Source: Bacteroidales bacterium
GTDB taxonomy: Bacteria > Bacteroidota > Bacteroidia > Bacteroidales > PUMT01
DNA length: 47,777 bases
Reading direction: 5' to 3'
Assembly: GCA_007133565.1 (NCBI GenBank)
Contig: SLMM01000160.1
Coordinates: 1-47,777 of the forward strand
Shown: positions 26,704 through 35,605 of the stretch, piece by piece
Layout of the letters: the number at the start of each line of letters is the position of its first letter
Position numbering within the stretch: position 1 is the first letter of the stretch
Made by a program: the position numbers and the translations under genes
Notes under the pieces: model-generated
The model's database searches: none
Seen by the model: only the letters and a program-made list of their open reading frames with translations
Told to the model about the DNA's origin: nothing

Positions 26704-26762
26704 AACCTTACCCTACCTTACCCTACCTTACCCTACCTTATCTTACCCTACCTTACCCTACT
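26704..26762. repeat. Tandem decamer repeat after batE
   Basis: About six copies of the 10-bp unit ACCTTACCCT, one of them degenerate (ACCTTATCTT with a half unit), occupy 26704-26762. They lie between batE and the nucleoside-transporter gene, whose start is about 105 bp downstream. The number of copies could vary by slippage. Confidence 0.9.
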
Positions 26763-26866
26763 CCTGCTGCTGTGTAGTTATTAAGAATTGCTGAAAAAAG
26801 GGTATAAAGTTCTTAAATATTTTTTAAATTGCAGGTTATAGTTTACCAAAACCAAAAACTACACCT

Positions 26867-28108
26867 ATGCAATCTAATTTCTCGCTGTACCTCAGACTTT
26901 CATTAATGATGTTCTTCCAGTACATGCTGTTTGCCGTGTGGTGGGTACCACTTGCCGCTTACCTCGCAAACATGGGGCTTTCGCGTTCTCTTTCTGCTTT
27001 GATCCTCAGTTCTATGGCCATAGGCTGCATGGCCTCTCCGATAATCGGCATGGTAGCTGACCGCTATTTCAAGGGCCAGGTGGTGCTTGCTGCCACAAAC
27101 TTTATTGTGGCTGTGATGCTGCTGCTTGCGGGACTGACATCCAATCCTGTACTGCTTTTTGTTTTTCTTCTGGCCGCAATGATATTTTACATGCCCTCCT
27201 GGGGCCTGACCAGCAGTATAACCATGAAACATGTCGACTCCGACATCTTTCCCCGGATCAGGGTGTTTGGTGCCATTGGCTGGGTTTTTGCCGGAGTATT
27301 CAGCCTTTTTACCGTACGAGTACTCAGCCTTGAATTTGACGGGACACATATACCCTTTTTATATGCTGCCGGCATTGCAACTGTAGCAGCCCTGTTCAAC
27401 CTCGGGCTTCCGGACACGCCTCCCCTTGCCAAGGGGCAGAAGGCTTCATTCATTGATATAATGGGCTTCCGTAGCGTGAAACTGATGAAGGACCGGAATT
27501 TCGCGGTTTTTATCTTTCTCTCTTTCTTTGCCATGATCCCCTTCTCAATGTACTGGTCCTATTTCTCTGAGTTCCTGGCTGACAGTGGCTTCAGGTTTAT
27601 CTCGATCACAATGAACATGGGACAGTTCCTTGAAATGTTCATACTCCTCGCCGTACCCATATCCATAAAAAAGTACGGCCTGCGAAACACCATGATAATC
27701 GGGCTTATCGCTATGATAATAAGGTATGCCTCGCTGATCATTGCAGATGGAGATCTTCAGATGCCGATGATAATGACAGCGGTATTTGTTCACGGCGTAA
27801 TATTCGGGTTCTTTTACCTGGGAGGCCAGATATATATTGACCGTAAGGCACCGCCCTCACTACGTGCCCAGGGACAGGGCTTCATTTTCTTTGTGACTTT
27901 CGGTGTGGGTTTGCTGGCGGGCAATTTCATAAGTGGTGAGATTATAAGGATCTATTCGACTGAAGTTGCAGGTGAGGTGACATACCGTTGGGACTATATC
28001 TGGGGCATTACAACCGCACTTGCCGTGATTTGCGCTCTTGCCTTCAGTATACTGTTCAGGAAAGAAGACTACAGCATCATCGAACCTGGCCAGGATACTG
28101 GATCCTGA
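26867..28108 (+). CDS. Nucleoside:H+ symporter family transporter (MFS)
   Basis: Twelve-helix major facilitator protein (413 residues) of the NupG/XapB nucleoside:proton symporter family. Supporting motifs are the N-terminal LRLSLMMFFQYMLFAVWWVPLAAYL, the loop GMVADRYFKGQ (about 60-70, the MFS motif between helices 2 and 3) and ITMKHVDSDIFPRIRVFGAIGWVFAG in the fourth-fifth helix region, where nucleoside symporters have FGxxRxxGxxG. The substrate is probably nucleosides, but a sugar-specific relative cannot be excluded. It is flanked by a decamer repeat upstream and a 14-bp repeat downstream, and is not obviously in an operon. Confidence 0.85.
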   Translation: MQSNFSLYLRLSLMMFFQYMLFAVWWVPLAAYLANMGLSRSLSALILSSMAIGCMASPIIGMVADRYFKGQVVLAATNFIVAVMLLLAGLTSNPVLLFVFLLAAMIFYMPSWGLTSSITMKHVDSDIFPRIRVFGAIGWVFAGVFSLFTVRVLSLEFDGTHIPFLYAAGIATVAALFNLGLPDTPPLAKGQKASFIDIMGFRSVKLMKDRNFAVFIFLSFFAMIPFSMYWSYFSEFLADSGFRFISITMNMGQFLEMFILLAVPISIKKYGLRNTMIIGLIAMIIRYASLIIADGDLQMPMIMTAVFVHGVIFGFFYLGGQIYIDRKAPPSLRAQGQGFIFFVTFGVGLLAGNFISGEIIRIYSTEVAGEVTYRWDYIWGITTALAVICALAFSILFRKEDYSIIEPGQDTGS

Positions 28109-28215
28109 CACCAGTTACCAGTTACCTGATACCAGTTACCTGATACCAGTTACCTGATACCAGTTACCTGATACCAGTTACCAGAAACCAGCTACCTGAT
28201 TCCAGTTATTTGATA
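28109..28215. repeat. Tandem 14-bp repeat between transporter and galK
   Basis: Four to five clean copies plus degenerate ends of a 14-bp unit, ACCTGATACCAGTT, run from just after the transporter stop to 28215. The last units have diverged (GATTCCAGTT, TGATAGCAGG). The array ends 33 bp before the galK promoter and has no coding capacity. Confidence 0.9.
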
Positions 28216-28247
28216 GCAGGTTCTAATATTCACTATCCCTCTGGTAT

Positions 28248-28277
28248 TTTGTGCAGGGGGATTTTTTTATATTTTTG
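28248..28277 (+). promoter_or_regulatory. Promoter of galK
   Basis: TTTG (28248-28251), 18 bp, then TATTTTTG (28270-28277). The match is as good as that of the Bat operon promoter. The final G of the -7 element is the G of an in-frame GTG at 28277, so that codon cannot be the galK start. Transcription should begin near 28284. Confidence 0.75.
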
Positions 28278-28294
28278 TGGACCTGCAACAGGCT

Positions 28295-28316
28295 ATACCC
28301 GGGCAGGCCCGGGTAT
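28295..28316. promoter_or_regulatory. Perfect inverted repeat in galK leader (operator candidate)
   Basis: Two perfect 10-bp arms, ATACCCGGGC (28295-28304) and its complement (28307-28316), separated by AG. It starts about 11 nt after the predicted transcription start and ends 38 bp before the galK ATG. The 2-nt centre is short for an RNA hairpin loop but suits a dimeric repressor. The cognate regulator is unknown. Confidence 0.6.
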
Positions 28317-28354
28317 CGAATCCGGTAAAGGAATACCATAATAAATTTAAAGAT

Positions 28355-29641
28355 ATGGAGACAGCGAAAAAGTTAAAAACAGCAATCAGCAAAGGGAAAA
28401 ACCCTGTTTTTCAGGATCTTTATGGCAGTGACCCCGAAACTGCCGGGAGGCAGTCCTCCATATGGAAAAAACTGATCGGGCACTTTGAAGAGAGATACGG
28501 GGGCGATGACGACTTGTACCTGTTCAGCTCACCGGGCAGGACAGAGATCGGAGGCAACCATACCGACCATAACCTGGGGAGGGTGCTTGCAGGGTCGGTC
28601 AGCCTCGACAACATTGCAGTCGCTTCACCCAACGGTTCTGACATCATAAGGGTCGATTCGGCCGGATACCCTTCATTTGAGGTTGATATTAATGATACTA
28701 CGGTTCACGAAAATGAGAAGTTCACATCAGCTTCACTTGCAAGGGGAATGGTTGCAGGGCTCAAAAATGCCGGGCACAGGTGCGGCGGGTTCAATGCCTG
28801 CATTGAAGGAAGGGTGCCCAAAGGCTCGGGATTGAGTTCGTCGGCATCTTTCGAGGTGCTTATAGGGGTAATAATAAGCCACCTTTTTAACGAAGGAGAA
28901 ATTGACCCCCTGCATATTGCTAAAACCGGTCAGTTTGCCGAAAACAACTATTTTGGCAAGCCCTGCGGGCTCATGGACCAGACAGCATGTGCAACCGGGG
29001 GACTTATAACGATAGATTTCAAAGATCCCTCCGATCCGCTGGTAAAGAAGGTGGACTTTGATTTCAGAACGACCGGTTACTCACTTGTTATTACTGATAC
29101 GGGAGGAGATCATGCCGACCTTAACGAGGATTACGCATCGGTACCCGCTGATATGACCTCGGTTGCAGCAGCTCTTGGATCGTCAGCACTGCGGCAGGTT
29201 AAATTTGATGACATTTTGAAGGCGGTTCCTGATCTCAGGAAAAAGACCGGCGACAGGGCAATACTGAGAGCATATCATTACCATCAGGATAATGAGAGAG
29301 TTGTAAGGCAGGTTGAAGCACTGGAGAAAGGAGATTTTGAATCTTTTCTCAATATGGTTGTAGAGTCTGGATACAGCTCTTTCATGTATAACCAGAACAG
29401 TCATTCTCCGCACAGCATCAGGGAGCAGGGAGTTGCTCTGGGACTGGCAATGAGTGAAATGCTCCTAAGTGACAAAGGAGCCTGGCGAGTGCACGGCGGA
29501 GGTTTTGCCGGTACAATACAGGCATTTGTGCCTGGAGAACTGCTTGATACCTATATAGGTACCATGGAGCATATATTCGGACGCGGTGCATGCAGCAATC
29601 TGACCATAAGGGAAAAGGGCGCAATAAGGCTGGAACTGTAA
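28355..29641 (+). CDS. galK: Galactokinase (GHMP kinase family)
   Basis: Sugar kinase of the GHMP family that would phosphorylate galactose at C1 with ATP, the first step of the Leloir pathway. It carries the galactokinase signature variant SPGRTEIGGNHTDHN (about 59-73), the phosphate-binding VPKGSGLSSSASFEV (154-168) and HGGGFAGTIQAF near the C-terminus. From ATG 28355 the protein has 428 residues, long for GalK but usual for the Bacteroidota/Firmicutes branch. I reject a GTG start at 28277 because it falls in the -7 promoter element. No galT or galE is next to it. The DUF1080 lipoprotein gene follows after 13 bp. Confidence 0.85.
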   Translation: METAKKLKTAISKGKNPVFQDLYGSDPETAGRQSSIWKKLIGHFEERYGGDDDLYLFSSPGRTEIGGNHTDHNLGRVLAGSVSLDNIAVASPNGSDIIRVDSAGYPSFEVDINDTTVHENEKFTSASLARGMVAGLKNAGHRCGGFNACIEGRVPKGSGLSSSASFEVLIGVIISHLFNEGEIDPLHIAKTGQFAENNYFGKPCGLMDQTACATGGLITIDFKDPSDPLVKKVDFDFRTTGYSLVITDTGGDHADLNEDYASVPADMTSVAAALGSSALRQVKFDDILKAVPDLRKKTGDRAILRAYHYHQDNERVVRQVEALEKGDFESFLNMVVESGYSSFMYNQNSHSPHSIREQGVALGLAMSEMLLSDKGAWRVHGGGFAGTIQAFVPGELLDTYIGTMEHIFGRGACSNLTIREKGAIRLEL

Positions 29642-29654
29642 AAAATTACTTTAA

Positions 29655-30995
29655 ATGAAAAATTTTGTAGCTTCTGTTTGTGTTGTAATTATTTTTTCTG
29701 TTTTTTCCTGCAATACCGGTCCACGCTGGCAGGATCTGTTTAACGGTGAAGATCTGTCAGGATGGGTACAGCAGGGCGGTGATGCAACCTTTGAAGTGGT
29801 TGACAATACGATTGTCGGAACCTCAGTCATGAATACCCCCAATAGTTTTCTGTGTACCATGGAGACGTTCTCTGACTTTATCCTTGAATATGAGTTCAGG
29901 GTTGATCCTTTGCTTAACAGCGGCGTTCAGATCAGGAGCCACAGTGATCCGGATTACATGAACGGAAGGGTTCATGGCTACCAGGTTGAAATAGACCCTT
30001 CAGAAAGGGCGTGGACGGCAGGCATTTTTGATGAAGCGAGGAGAGGATGGCTCTATCCCCTTTCCGGGCCTGAACATGAGGATGCGAGAAATGCCTTCAG
30101 GAGCAACCGGTGGAACAAGGTAAGGGTTGAAGCAGTTGGTGACCATATTAAAACCTGGCTGAATGACGTTCCTGTCGTTAACATGTATGATGATAAGACC
30201 GCAGACGGGTTTATTGCCTTGCAGGTGCATTCCATTAGGGATGCCTCCATGGAGGGAACGCAGGTAATGTGGAGAAACATCAGGATCATCACCAGGAACC
30301 CTGAAAGGTTCCTTACAGAAACGACTGCACCTGAGGTTTCATACCTGACCAACAGGTTGACTGACAATGAGATTGCTGAGGGATGGAGGCTTCTGTTTGA
30401 CGGTGAAACCGCCAGCGGCTGGAGGGGGGCATGCCGCGATCATTTCCCTGAGCACGGATGGAAAATTGAAGATGGTGTTTTGACAGTATTATCTTCCAGG
30501 GTAGAGGGGGGAATAAGAGGAGGGGATATCCTGACCGAAGAGATATTTTCTGATTTTGACCTGAAGCTGCAGGCCAGGATTACTCCGATGGCAAACAGCG
30601 GTATAAAATACTTTGTCAGGGAGTATCCGGGGGATAATGGATGTGCGCCTCTGGGCCCTGAGTTCCAGATAATTGACAATAATTACCGGAGCCCGCTGAA
30701 CGAAGACCAGGTAATGGGGTCACTTTATGATCTTAAAGCACCGGAGAACGTGAGGCTTAATCCGGTCGGCCAGTGGAACAATATCAGGATCGTGGTAAGT
30801 GGAGATCACGTTGAGCACTGGCTGAACGGTTTTAAGATAGTTGAATACAACAGGCAGAGTGAGGACTTTGACAGGCGTGTTGCAGAAAGCAAGTTCCATG
30901 ATGTTGAAGGGTATGGGAAAATTGACGGGCACATCCTTCTTCAGGAACACAGGGATGAAGTGTCGTTCAAAAGTATAAAGATCAGGACTTTTTAA
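29655..30995 (+). CDS. Lipoprotein with two DUF1080 (3-keto-glycoside hydrolase-like) domains
   Basis: Predicted lipoprotein of 446 residues with the lipobox VFSC at Cys19. Two DUF1080 concanavalin-like domains follow: about 24-215, starting RWQDLFNGEDLSGWVQ, and about 230-446, starting GWRLLFDGETASGWRG. Each has the NSG-x-Q/K-R/Y core (LLNSGVQIRSHSD, MANSGIKYFVREYPG) followed by EFQIID or YQVEID, and then WN-K/I-V/R and HWLNG. DUF1080 proteins include 3-keto-disaccharide hydrolases of the periplasm. Cotranscription with galK suggests that it helps release a hexose the cell then phosphorylates; this is inference. Confidence 0.83.
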   Translation: MKNFVASVCVVIIFSVFSCNTGPRWQDLFNGEDLSGWVQQGGDATFEVVDNTIVGTSVMNTPNSFLCTMETFSDFILEYEFRVDPLLNSGVQIRSHSDPDYMNGRVHGYQVEIDPSERAWTAGIFDEARRGWLYPLSGPEHEDARNAFRSNRWNKVRVEAVGDHIKTWLNDVPVVNMYDDKTADGFIALQVHSIRDASMEGTQVMWRNIRIITRNPERFLTETTAPEVSYLTNRLTDNEIAEGWRLLFDGETASGWRGACRDHFPEHGWKIEDGVLTVLSSRVEGGIRGGDILTEEIFSDFDLKLQARITPMANSGIKYFVREYPGDNGCAPLGPEFQIIDNNYRSPLNEDQVMGSLYDLKAPENVRLNPVGQWNNIRIVVSGDHVEHWLNGFKIVEYNRQSEDFDRRVAESKFHDVEGYGKIDGHILLQEHRDEVSFKSIKIRTF

Positions 30996-31009
30996 ATTAT
31001 ATTTTTTGT

Positions 31010-32140
31010 TCAGTCATCAGCAAAGTACCGGCCAAGGTAGCCTACTATATCCCTTTTGACTGTAAGCGGGTCAATGATACCAGCATACCTTGCAACTAAC
31101 TTTCCTCCGGGAGCAATGAGCAAAGTATGGGGAAGAGCACCCTGCCATTCGGTATCGACCGCCTCTATCAGTGCATATTTATCAGTTTCATTATAGAGGT
31201 AGTTTCTGTTGGCTGCCTGCTTTTTCTGAAGGAAACTGAGAACATTGTCATCTCTGCGGGGATTATCGGCGCTTATGGATATGAACTCGAAATTCCTGCC
31301 GCGGTACATCCTGTAAATGGACACAAGGTCAGGAAACTCAACAATACATGGCCCGCACCATGTTGCCCACATATTTACCAGCCGCAGTTTGTCACTGTCA
31401 TTTGCAATCAGTTCTTTTATTTCTTCAATACCGATCATCTCGACAGTCACGGGCATCTCCGCCCACTGCCTGTCCAGTGTATTCTTCCACTGGTCATTCC
31501 ATTTCCATTTGATCGAGCAACCGAACGAGGGTGTAACCTTTACCTCAACTTCTGTTCCGGCAAGCAGGGCCTCCAGTGCATCAGCGGCATCGGATGTATT
31601 GGGTTCGATGTAGGGGTTCTCAGTATCGTCAATCCTCCCCCGGTACCTCAATATCCTTTCACTGTCTAAGATAAAGACGTGCGGCGTAGCAACCGGTCCG
31701 TAAGGTATTGATCCTCTGTGATCATCGCCGTCGTAAAGGTACGGGAAGTTATACCCCTTATCTGCCGCCCTTATCACCATATCATTAAAATCGTCGCCCA
31801 CATCGGTGTAACCGAGTTCTGCGAGGCTTACTGCCTGCGGCGAGTTGGGTGATATTGCCACAAATCCTACACCCCTGGGGCGATAGGTGTTTACCATCTC
31901 AATAAGCCTGTCTTCGTAGGCCTGGGCTGTCGGACAGTGGTTTGCCCAGAAGACAATGAACAGCACTTCGTACTGGTCAAAATCGGCAAGGGTGTAGTTC
32001 CTGCCGTCAATGCCCGGCAGGTCGAAATCGGGAGCGGGCTGTCCTATTTCGAGTGGTTTGATATCCTGCTGCTGCGTATGTGCATCTTTTGGAAGTACCC
32101 ACAGGAAGGCTGCAAGAAAAAAACAGAATAGTATACGCAT
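31010..32140 (-). CDS. Tandem thioredoxin-fold protein (redoxin plus TlpA-like)
   Basis: Exported protein (376 residues from ATG 32140). The signal peptide (MRILFCFFLAAFLWVLP) is followed by a redoxin domain (about 29-190) with FWANHCP (single Cys69, no CxxC) and TAQAYED, a pattern shared with redoxins of the NHCP type. A second domain (about 228-376) has WATWCGPC (Cys262, Cys265), a normal TlpA/thioredoxin active site, and a cis-proline in GALPHTLL. A longer reading frame to 32236 overlaps secA and adds only charged residues before the signal peptide, so I rejected it. The gene lies 32 bp after the secA stop on the same strand; coexpression is likely. It may manage extracytoplasmic disulfides. 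Confidence 0.83.
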   Translation of the reverse strand: MRILFCFFLAAFLWVLPKDAHTQQQDIKPLEIGQPAPDFDLPGIDGRNYTLADFDQYEVLFIVFWANHCPTAQAYEDRLIEMVNTYRPRGVGFVAISPNSPQAVSLAELGYTDVGDDFNDMVIRAADKGYNFPYLYDGDDHRGSIPYGPVATPHVFILDSERILRYRGRIDDTENPYIEPNTSDAADALEALLAGTEVEVKVTPSFGCSIKWKWNDQWKNTLDRQWAEMPVTVEMIGIEEIKELIANDSDKLRLVNMWATWCGPCIVEFPDLVSIYRMYRGRNFEFISISADNPRRDDNVLSFLQKKQAANRNYLYNETDKYALIEAVDTEWQGALPHTLLIAPGGKLVARYAGIIDPLTVKRDIVGYLGRYFADD

Positions 32141-32172
32141 ATTGGTAGTTTTTAAATTATTTACCTTGTTTC

Positions 32173-35100
32173 TCATGCATGCACTCCCACCTTGCCATGG
32201 CAGTGCTTGAACTTTTTGCCACTCCCGCAGGGACATGGTTCGTTGCGGCCTACCTTTTTCTCCACCTTGACCGGTTGTGACTTTTGAGGTTCTTTGGTGT
32301 TGGCCATCATTTCGTTTCTCCGGCTGGTCTCGTACCTGCTCATATCGAGACGCCTTCTTTTTTCGGCTTCCCTCACCTGGCTGGCATCCCTGATAGGTAT
32401 ATGGCCCTTCATCAGTGTTGCCACCACATCCCTGTTAACTCTGCCCACCATGGATTTGAAGAGCTCAAATGACTCAAACTTGTAGATCAGGAGCGGGTCT
32501 TTCTGTTCATAAGTTGCTGTCTGGACCGACTGCTTAAGGTCGTCCATCTCTCTCAGGTGTTCTTTCCAGAGCTCGTCAATAACCATAAGTATTGCAGTCT
32601 TCTGGTATGACTTGACAATATCCCTTCCTTCTGTTTCGTATGCCTTCTTGAGGTTTGTCACCACCTGGAACACCTTGGCTCCGTCTGAAATGGGCACTAC
32701 GATATTTTCATACAGGTGGGAGCTCTTCTCGTAAACATCCTTGATTACCGGGTAGGCCTGCTGTGCAATTGTGTTGACTTTCCGTATAAAGGTATCATTC
32801 AGCAGGTCCCGCATTTTGTCCATTATCTCTGTGGAGCTCATTTGCTTGAACTCCTCTTCGTTGACAGGCGAGTCTATTGAGAAAAGGCGTATCAGCTCCA
32901 TCGAAAAACCTTCAAAATCGGCTGTTTCATGGTACTGTTCGACCAGGTTCTCGCAAACATCGTACATCATATTGGCTATCTCCACGTCCAGCCGTTCTCC
33001 TTTCAGCCCGTTCTTCCTCTTGGAGTAGATAACCTCTCGCTGTGCATTCATCACATCATCGTATTCCAGCAGACGTTTCCTGATTCCGAAGTTATTTTCT
33101 TCGACCTTTCTCTGGGCTCTTTCGATCGATTTCGTGATCATGGTGTGCTGGATCACCTCGCCCTCCTTTAGCCCCATCCTATCCATCAGCTTTGCGATAC
33201 GGTCGGATCCGAACAGTCTCATAAGGTCGTCTTCGAGCGACGCGAAGAATTGCGAAGAACCCGGATCTCCCTGCCTTCCGGCGCGTCCCCTCAGCTGCCG
33301 GTCCACCCTCCTCGATTCATGCCTCTCAGTGCCGACAATAGCAAGTCCCCCGGCTTCCCTGACAGCGGGAGTCAGCTTAATATCGGTACCACGTCCGGCC
33401 ATATTGGTGGCTATTGTGACCGTTTTCGGGTATCCTGCTTCGGCCACTATCTCTGCCTCTTTCTGGTGAAGCTTGGCATTAAGCACATTATGTTTAATCC
33501 CCTTAATCTTGAGCATGCGGCTGAGAAGCTCGGAGATTTCGACAGAGGTTGTACCTACCAGTACCGGCCTGTTTTTGCCTACCAGATCGACGATCTCATC
33601 AATCACCGCGTTGTATTTTTCCCTTTTAGTCTTGTAGACCAGATCCTCCCTGTCATCTCTGATACAAGGCTCGTTTGTGGGGATAACAACAACATCAAGC
33701 TTATAGATGTTCCAGAACTCTCCTGCTTCGGTCTCTGCCGTACCGGTCATACCCGCAAGCTTTTCATACATCCTGAAATAGTTCTGCAGGGTAATGGTTG
33801 CAAAGGTCTGGGTAGCCGCCTCTACCTTTACTTTCTCCTTTGCTTCTATGGCCTGGTGCAGTCCGTCGCTGTATCTTCTTCCCTCCATTATGCGCCCGGT
33901 CTGCTCATCGACTATTTTTACCTTGTTGTCGATAACCACATATTCGACATCCTTTTCAAACAGTGTATAGGCCTTCAGCAGCTGGTTGATTGTGTGTACC
34001 CTTTCTGATTTTACAGCATAATCACGCAACAGCTCATCTTTCTTCTGCAATTTTTCGTCGGGCTTAAGATTTGATTTCTCCAGTTCAGCCACTTCGCTGC
34101 CGATATCAGGAAGGATAAAGAACTTTTCATCATCAGAAGCCGATGTTATCAGATCTATACCTTTGTCGGTCAGTTCAATAGAGTTGATCTTCTCGTCTAT
34201 CACAAAATAGAGCTCATCGGTAACCTTGTACATATGCTTGCTCTTATCCTGCATGTAGAAGTTCTCGGTCTTGATCATCAGCGCCTTGTTACCCTCTTCG
34301 CTCAGCAGCTTAATAAGGGTTTTGTTTTTCGGCAGACCTTTATAGGCTCTCAGAAGCAAGAAGCCGCCCTTTTCAGTATCGCCTGCTGCCAGGGCTTTCC
34401 TTGCCTCCACTATCACGTCGTTGACAAGCTTTCTCTGGGCGCTTACAAGGCTTTCGACCTTCGGTTTCAGGTCCTCGAAAAGCTGGTTTTCACCTTTGGC
34501 GACAGGTCCGGAGATGATAAGCGGTGTACGTGCATCGTCGATGAGCACTGAGTCTACCTCGTCTACAATAGCAAAGTTATGAGGCCTCTGCACCAGGTCG
34601 TCGGGATTGATGGCCATGTTGTCGCGCAGGTAATCAAAACCGAACTCATTATTAGTTCCGAATGTCACATCGGCCATGTAAGCCTTGCGGCGCGGTTCGG
34701 AGTTGGGCTGGTGCTTATCAATACAGTCGACCGACAACCCGTGGAACTCATAAAGGGGCCCCATCCATTCGGCATCACGCCGGGCAAGGTAGTCGTTTAC
34801 AGTTACAACATGAACGCCCCTCCCCGAAAGGGCATTAAGGAACACAGGCAAAGTGGCAACAAGCGTTTTACCTTCTCCAGTTGCCATTTCGGCTATCTTG
34901 CCCGAGTGCAGCACTATACCACCGATAAGCTGGACATCGTAGTGCACCATATCCCATGTTGTCTCATTACCTCCGGCTATCCAGCGGTTTTTCCAGAATG
35001 CTTTGTCACCCTTTATATCAATGCTGCTCCTTACAGCCGCCAGATTACGGTCGAAATCGCTTGCCGTGACTTCAACCTCCTCATTTTCCTTAAACCGGCG

Positions 35101-35460
35101 GGCGGTATCCTTGATAATGGAAAAAGCATCGGGAAGGATTTCCAGGAGGACATCTTTGAGTTTTACATTGATTTCCTTTTCGATCCTGTCAATCCTGTTA
35201 TACAACTCTTCTTTGTCTCCCAGGCTTACCTCATCGCTTTCGGCCTGTTGCTTCAGCTTTTCAACTTCCGCTTCATCATCCTTTATGGCATCTCTGACCT
35301 TCTGCTTAAGTCCGGCAGACATCTCCCTCAGTTCGTCATTTGAAAGGGGGACTACTTTTTCGTATGCCTCAAACACCTTGTTAAGAAGAGGAGTGATCTC
35401 CTTGATATCACGGGCGGACTTGTTTCCGAACAGACTGCTTATTAACTTGACTATACCCAT
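32173..35460 (-). CDS. secA: Preprotein translocase ATPase SecA
   Basis: Motor ATPase of the Sec translocon. Length 1,095 residues against about 900 in Escherichia coli; the extra length lies in the N-terminal helical region (about 60-130) and in the insertion between the nucleotide-binding domains (about 320-420), as in other Bacteroidota. Walker A is MATGEGKT (192-199), and the [19 protein letters not shown] box follows. The helicase-like motif [10 protein letters not shown] and the [11 protein letters not shown] region are intact. The C-terminus carries the zinc-binding SEC-C motif [17 protein letters not shown], which contacts SecB and ribosomes. A -7 candidate lies upstream at 35501-35508. 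Confidence 0.97.
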   Translation of the reverse strand: MGIVKLISSLFGNKSARDIKEITPLLNKVFEAYEKVVPLSNDELREMSAGLKQKVRDAIKDDEAEVEKLKQQAESDEVSLGDKEELYNRIDRIEKEINVKLKDVLLEILPDAFSIIKDTARRFKENEEVEVTASDFDRNLAAVRSSIDIKGDKAFWKNRWIAGGNETTWDMVHYDVQLIGGIVLHSGKIAEMATGEGKTLVATLPVFLNALSGRGVHVVTVNDYLARRDAEWMGPLYEFHGLSVDCIDKHQPNSEPRRKAYMADVTFGTNNEFGFDYLRDNMAINPDDLVQRPHNFAIVDEVDSVLIDDARTPLIISGPVAKGENQLFEDLKPKVESLVSAQRKLVNDVIVEARKALAAGDTEKGGFLLLRAYKGLPKNKTLIKLLSEEGNKALMIKTENFYMQDKSKHMYKVTDELYFVIDEKINSIELTDKGIDLITSASDDEKFFILPDIGSEVAELEKSNLKPDEKLQKKDELLRDYAVKSERVHTINQLLKAYTLFEKDVEYVVIDNKVKIVDEQTGRIMEGRRYSDGLHQAIEAKEKVKVEAATQTFATITLQNYFRMYEKLAGMTGTAETEAGEFWNIYKLDVVVIPTNEPCIRDDREDLVYKTKREKYNAVIDEIVDLVGKNRPVLVGTTSVEISELLSRMLKIKGIKHNVLNAKLHQKEAEIVAEAGYPKTVTIATNMAGRGTDIKLTPAVREAGGLAIVGTERHESRRVDRQLRGRAGRQGDPGSSQFFASLEDDLMRLFGSDRIAKLMDRMGLKEGEVIQHTMITKSIERAQRKVEENNFGIRKRLLEYDDVMNAQREVIYSKRKNGLKGERLDVEIANMMYDVCENLVEQYHETADFEGFSMELIRLFSIDSPVNEEEFKQMSSTEIMDKMRDLLNDTFIRKVNTIAQQAYPVIKDVYEKSSHLYENIVVPISDGAKVFQVVTNLKKAYETEGRDIVKSYQKTAILMVIDELWKEHLREMDDLKQSVQTATYEQKDPLLIYKFESFELFKSMVGRVNRDVVATLMKGHIPIRDASQVREAEKRRRLDMSRYETSRRNEMMANTKEPQKSQPVKVEKKVGRNEPCPCGSGKKFKHCHGKVGVHA

Positions 35461-35500
35461 TGAAAAGATCTTATTTATGGTTCCAAAAGTGCAATGTTTG

Positions 35501-35508
35501 CAAAGTTA
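35501..35508 (-). promoter_or_regulatory. -7 element upstream of secA
   Basis: Read on the minus strand, 35508-35501 is TAACTTTG, an exact TAnnTTTG match, about 40 bp from the secA start. No good -33 TTTG is present at 18-20 bp, so confidence is limited. Confidence 0.45.
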
Positions 35509-35605
35509 AATTTTTTAACTGATTTATATCTGGTATAACGTTACAACGATCCAGGGCATTTCCCCTGCCGGTAATAATATTTCAGTTTCTTTTCAAGGGA
35601 TCCCT

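Noticed and set aside
26704-26762. Telomere-like or CRISPR-like array
   Set aside because: The unit is a plain decamer without spacers, internal to the sequence, so a simple tandem repeat is the better call.
28295-28330. tRNA-like T-loop sequence (GTATCGAATCC) near galK
   Set aside because: No acceptor, D or anticodon stem can be drawn around it; the palindrome explains the structure.
28277-28354. GTG start giving a longer galactokinase
   Set aside because: The codon is part of the -7 promoter element and the added residues have no family similarity.
32141-32236. Longer reading frame of the thioredoxin-fold protein overlapping secA
   Set aside because: A signal peptide begins at 32140 and the extension is charged and inside secA.
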